Source: Bacteroidales bacterium UBA1757
GTDB taxonomy: Bacteria; Bacteroidota; Bacteroidia; Bacteroidales; UBA1402
Assembly (NCBI GenBank): GCA_002315625.1
Contig: DCHH01000016.1
Span: 6,560-31,447 of the forward strand
Direction: 5' to 3'
DNA: 24,888 bases
This document shows positions 24,575 to 24,888 of this stretch, one piece after another. The notes beneath the pieces are model-generated. The model searched no databases. It was given only the letters and a program-made list of their open reading frames with translations, and was not told the origin of the DNA. Position 1 is the first letter of the stretch. Each line of letters opens with the position of its first letter. The position numbers were made by a program, and so were the translations under genes.

Positions 24575-24888
24575 TTATCCGGCAGGCAGTCTGTGAGGAT
24601 CCCACGTAACACTTTCTTTCAGAACCTTTGCGGGAAAGCCTCCGATGACACAATTAGATGGGAAAGATTTGCCGGTTACTACAGAGTGGGCTCCAACAAC
24701 GGAATTGTCGGATATTACCGCGCCTTTGAGTATGCTAACCGTATTGCCAATCCAAACATGATTGCCGATTGTGACATCCTTTGAAGGGTTGATGCGCTTG
24801 CCGGTTGTGGCGTCGAGGATGCTGTGGCTGTCGCCGACTCGAATCTGAATGTTGTCCGAAAACAGACAGTCGTCGCCAATAGACACAG
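24575..24888 (-). CDS. Hexapeptide-repeat acyltransferase (partial, N-terminus outside the window)
   Basis: Only the C-terminal 104 codons lie in the window; the frame stays open to the edge, and the GTG at 24886 is probably internal. The sequence shows left-handed beta-helix repeats: IGDDCLFSDNIQI, VTIGNHVWIGNTVSILKGAVI and NSVVGAHSVVTG, followed by the closing IGGFPAKVLKE that is typical of the LacA/NodL/CysE-like O-acetyltransferase group, with WDPHRLPAG as the tail. Similar proteins modify capsule or surface sugars, but the acceptor cannot be told from this part. The stop is followed by the tandem hairpin region, whose nearest hairpin could serve as its terminator. Confidence 0.88.
   Translation of the reverse strand, partial: VSIGDDCLFSDNIQIRVGDSHSILDATTGKRINPSKDVTIGNHVWIGNTVSILKGAVISDNSVVGAHSVVTGKSFPSNCVIGGFPAKVLKESVTWDPHRLPAG

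Overview
The window looks like a chromosomal segment of a gut-type Bacteroidales bacterium (Bacteroides/Prevotella relatives). The grounds are promoters of the Bacteroidetes form (TTTG, a 19-21 base gap, TAnnTTTG or TAnnTTCG), starts without clear Shine-Dalgarno sequences, a type IX secretion-like C-terminal tail, a DUF5723 barrel, a DUF2807 protein, a single-chain pyruvate:ferredoxin oxidoreductase, and secreted or lipoprotein pectin/hemicellulose enzymes. Base composition and codon use look even throughout, and I see no insertion sequence, integrase or phage gene.

Layout. (1) 20-2019, plus strand: yicC overlaps a gene that fuses a C-terminally shortened NadD to a PlsC-like acyltransferase; the guanylate kinase gene that I expect between them is absent. 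A perfect 15-bp hairpin separates this from (2) 2066-5223, minus strand: a large lipoprotein followed by a DUF5723 outer-membrane protein. (3) 5224-5380 is a divergent promoter region. (4) 5381-13549, plus strand: pyruvate:ferredoxin oxidoreductase, then a 1523-residue secreted modular protein with two related beta-helix-like modules and a T9SS-like tail. (5) A rho-independent terminator at 13575-13610 shares bases with the next promoter, which drives a tight operon: glucuronokinase-like GHMP kinase, GalU-type uridylyltransferase, secreted GH43 and rsmG (13638-17748). (6) 17730-18925: a small XRE regulator facing rsmG, and divergently an MBL-fold hydrolase behind a promoter that overlaps a perfect inverted repeat. 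(7) 18991-23906, minus strand: DUF2807 protein, rhamnogalacturonan acetylesterase-like lipoprotein, and a 973-residue HExxH/beta-propeller/beta-barrel protein, all in one operon. (8) tRNA-Arg(CCG) at 24025-24096, divergent from that operon. (9) 24157-24540: four tandem ~104-bp units, each with a GAAATGAC/GTCATTTC hairpin. (10) An acyltransferase of the hexapeptide type, cut off by the window end.

The strongest leads are the NadD-acyltransferase fusion at a disrupted yicC-gmk-nadD locus, the kinase-uridylyltransferase-GH43 operon (which resembles the plant glucuronate salvage step and whose GalU has His in place of the signature Arg), the 973-residue tripartite protein, the duplicated secreted protein, and the tandem hairpin array behind the tRNA. 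All functional statements rest on motif recognition by eye; no database search was run.
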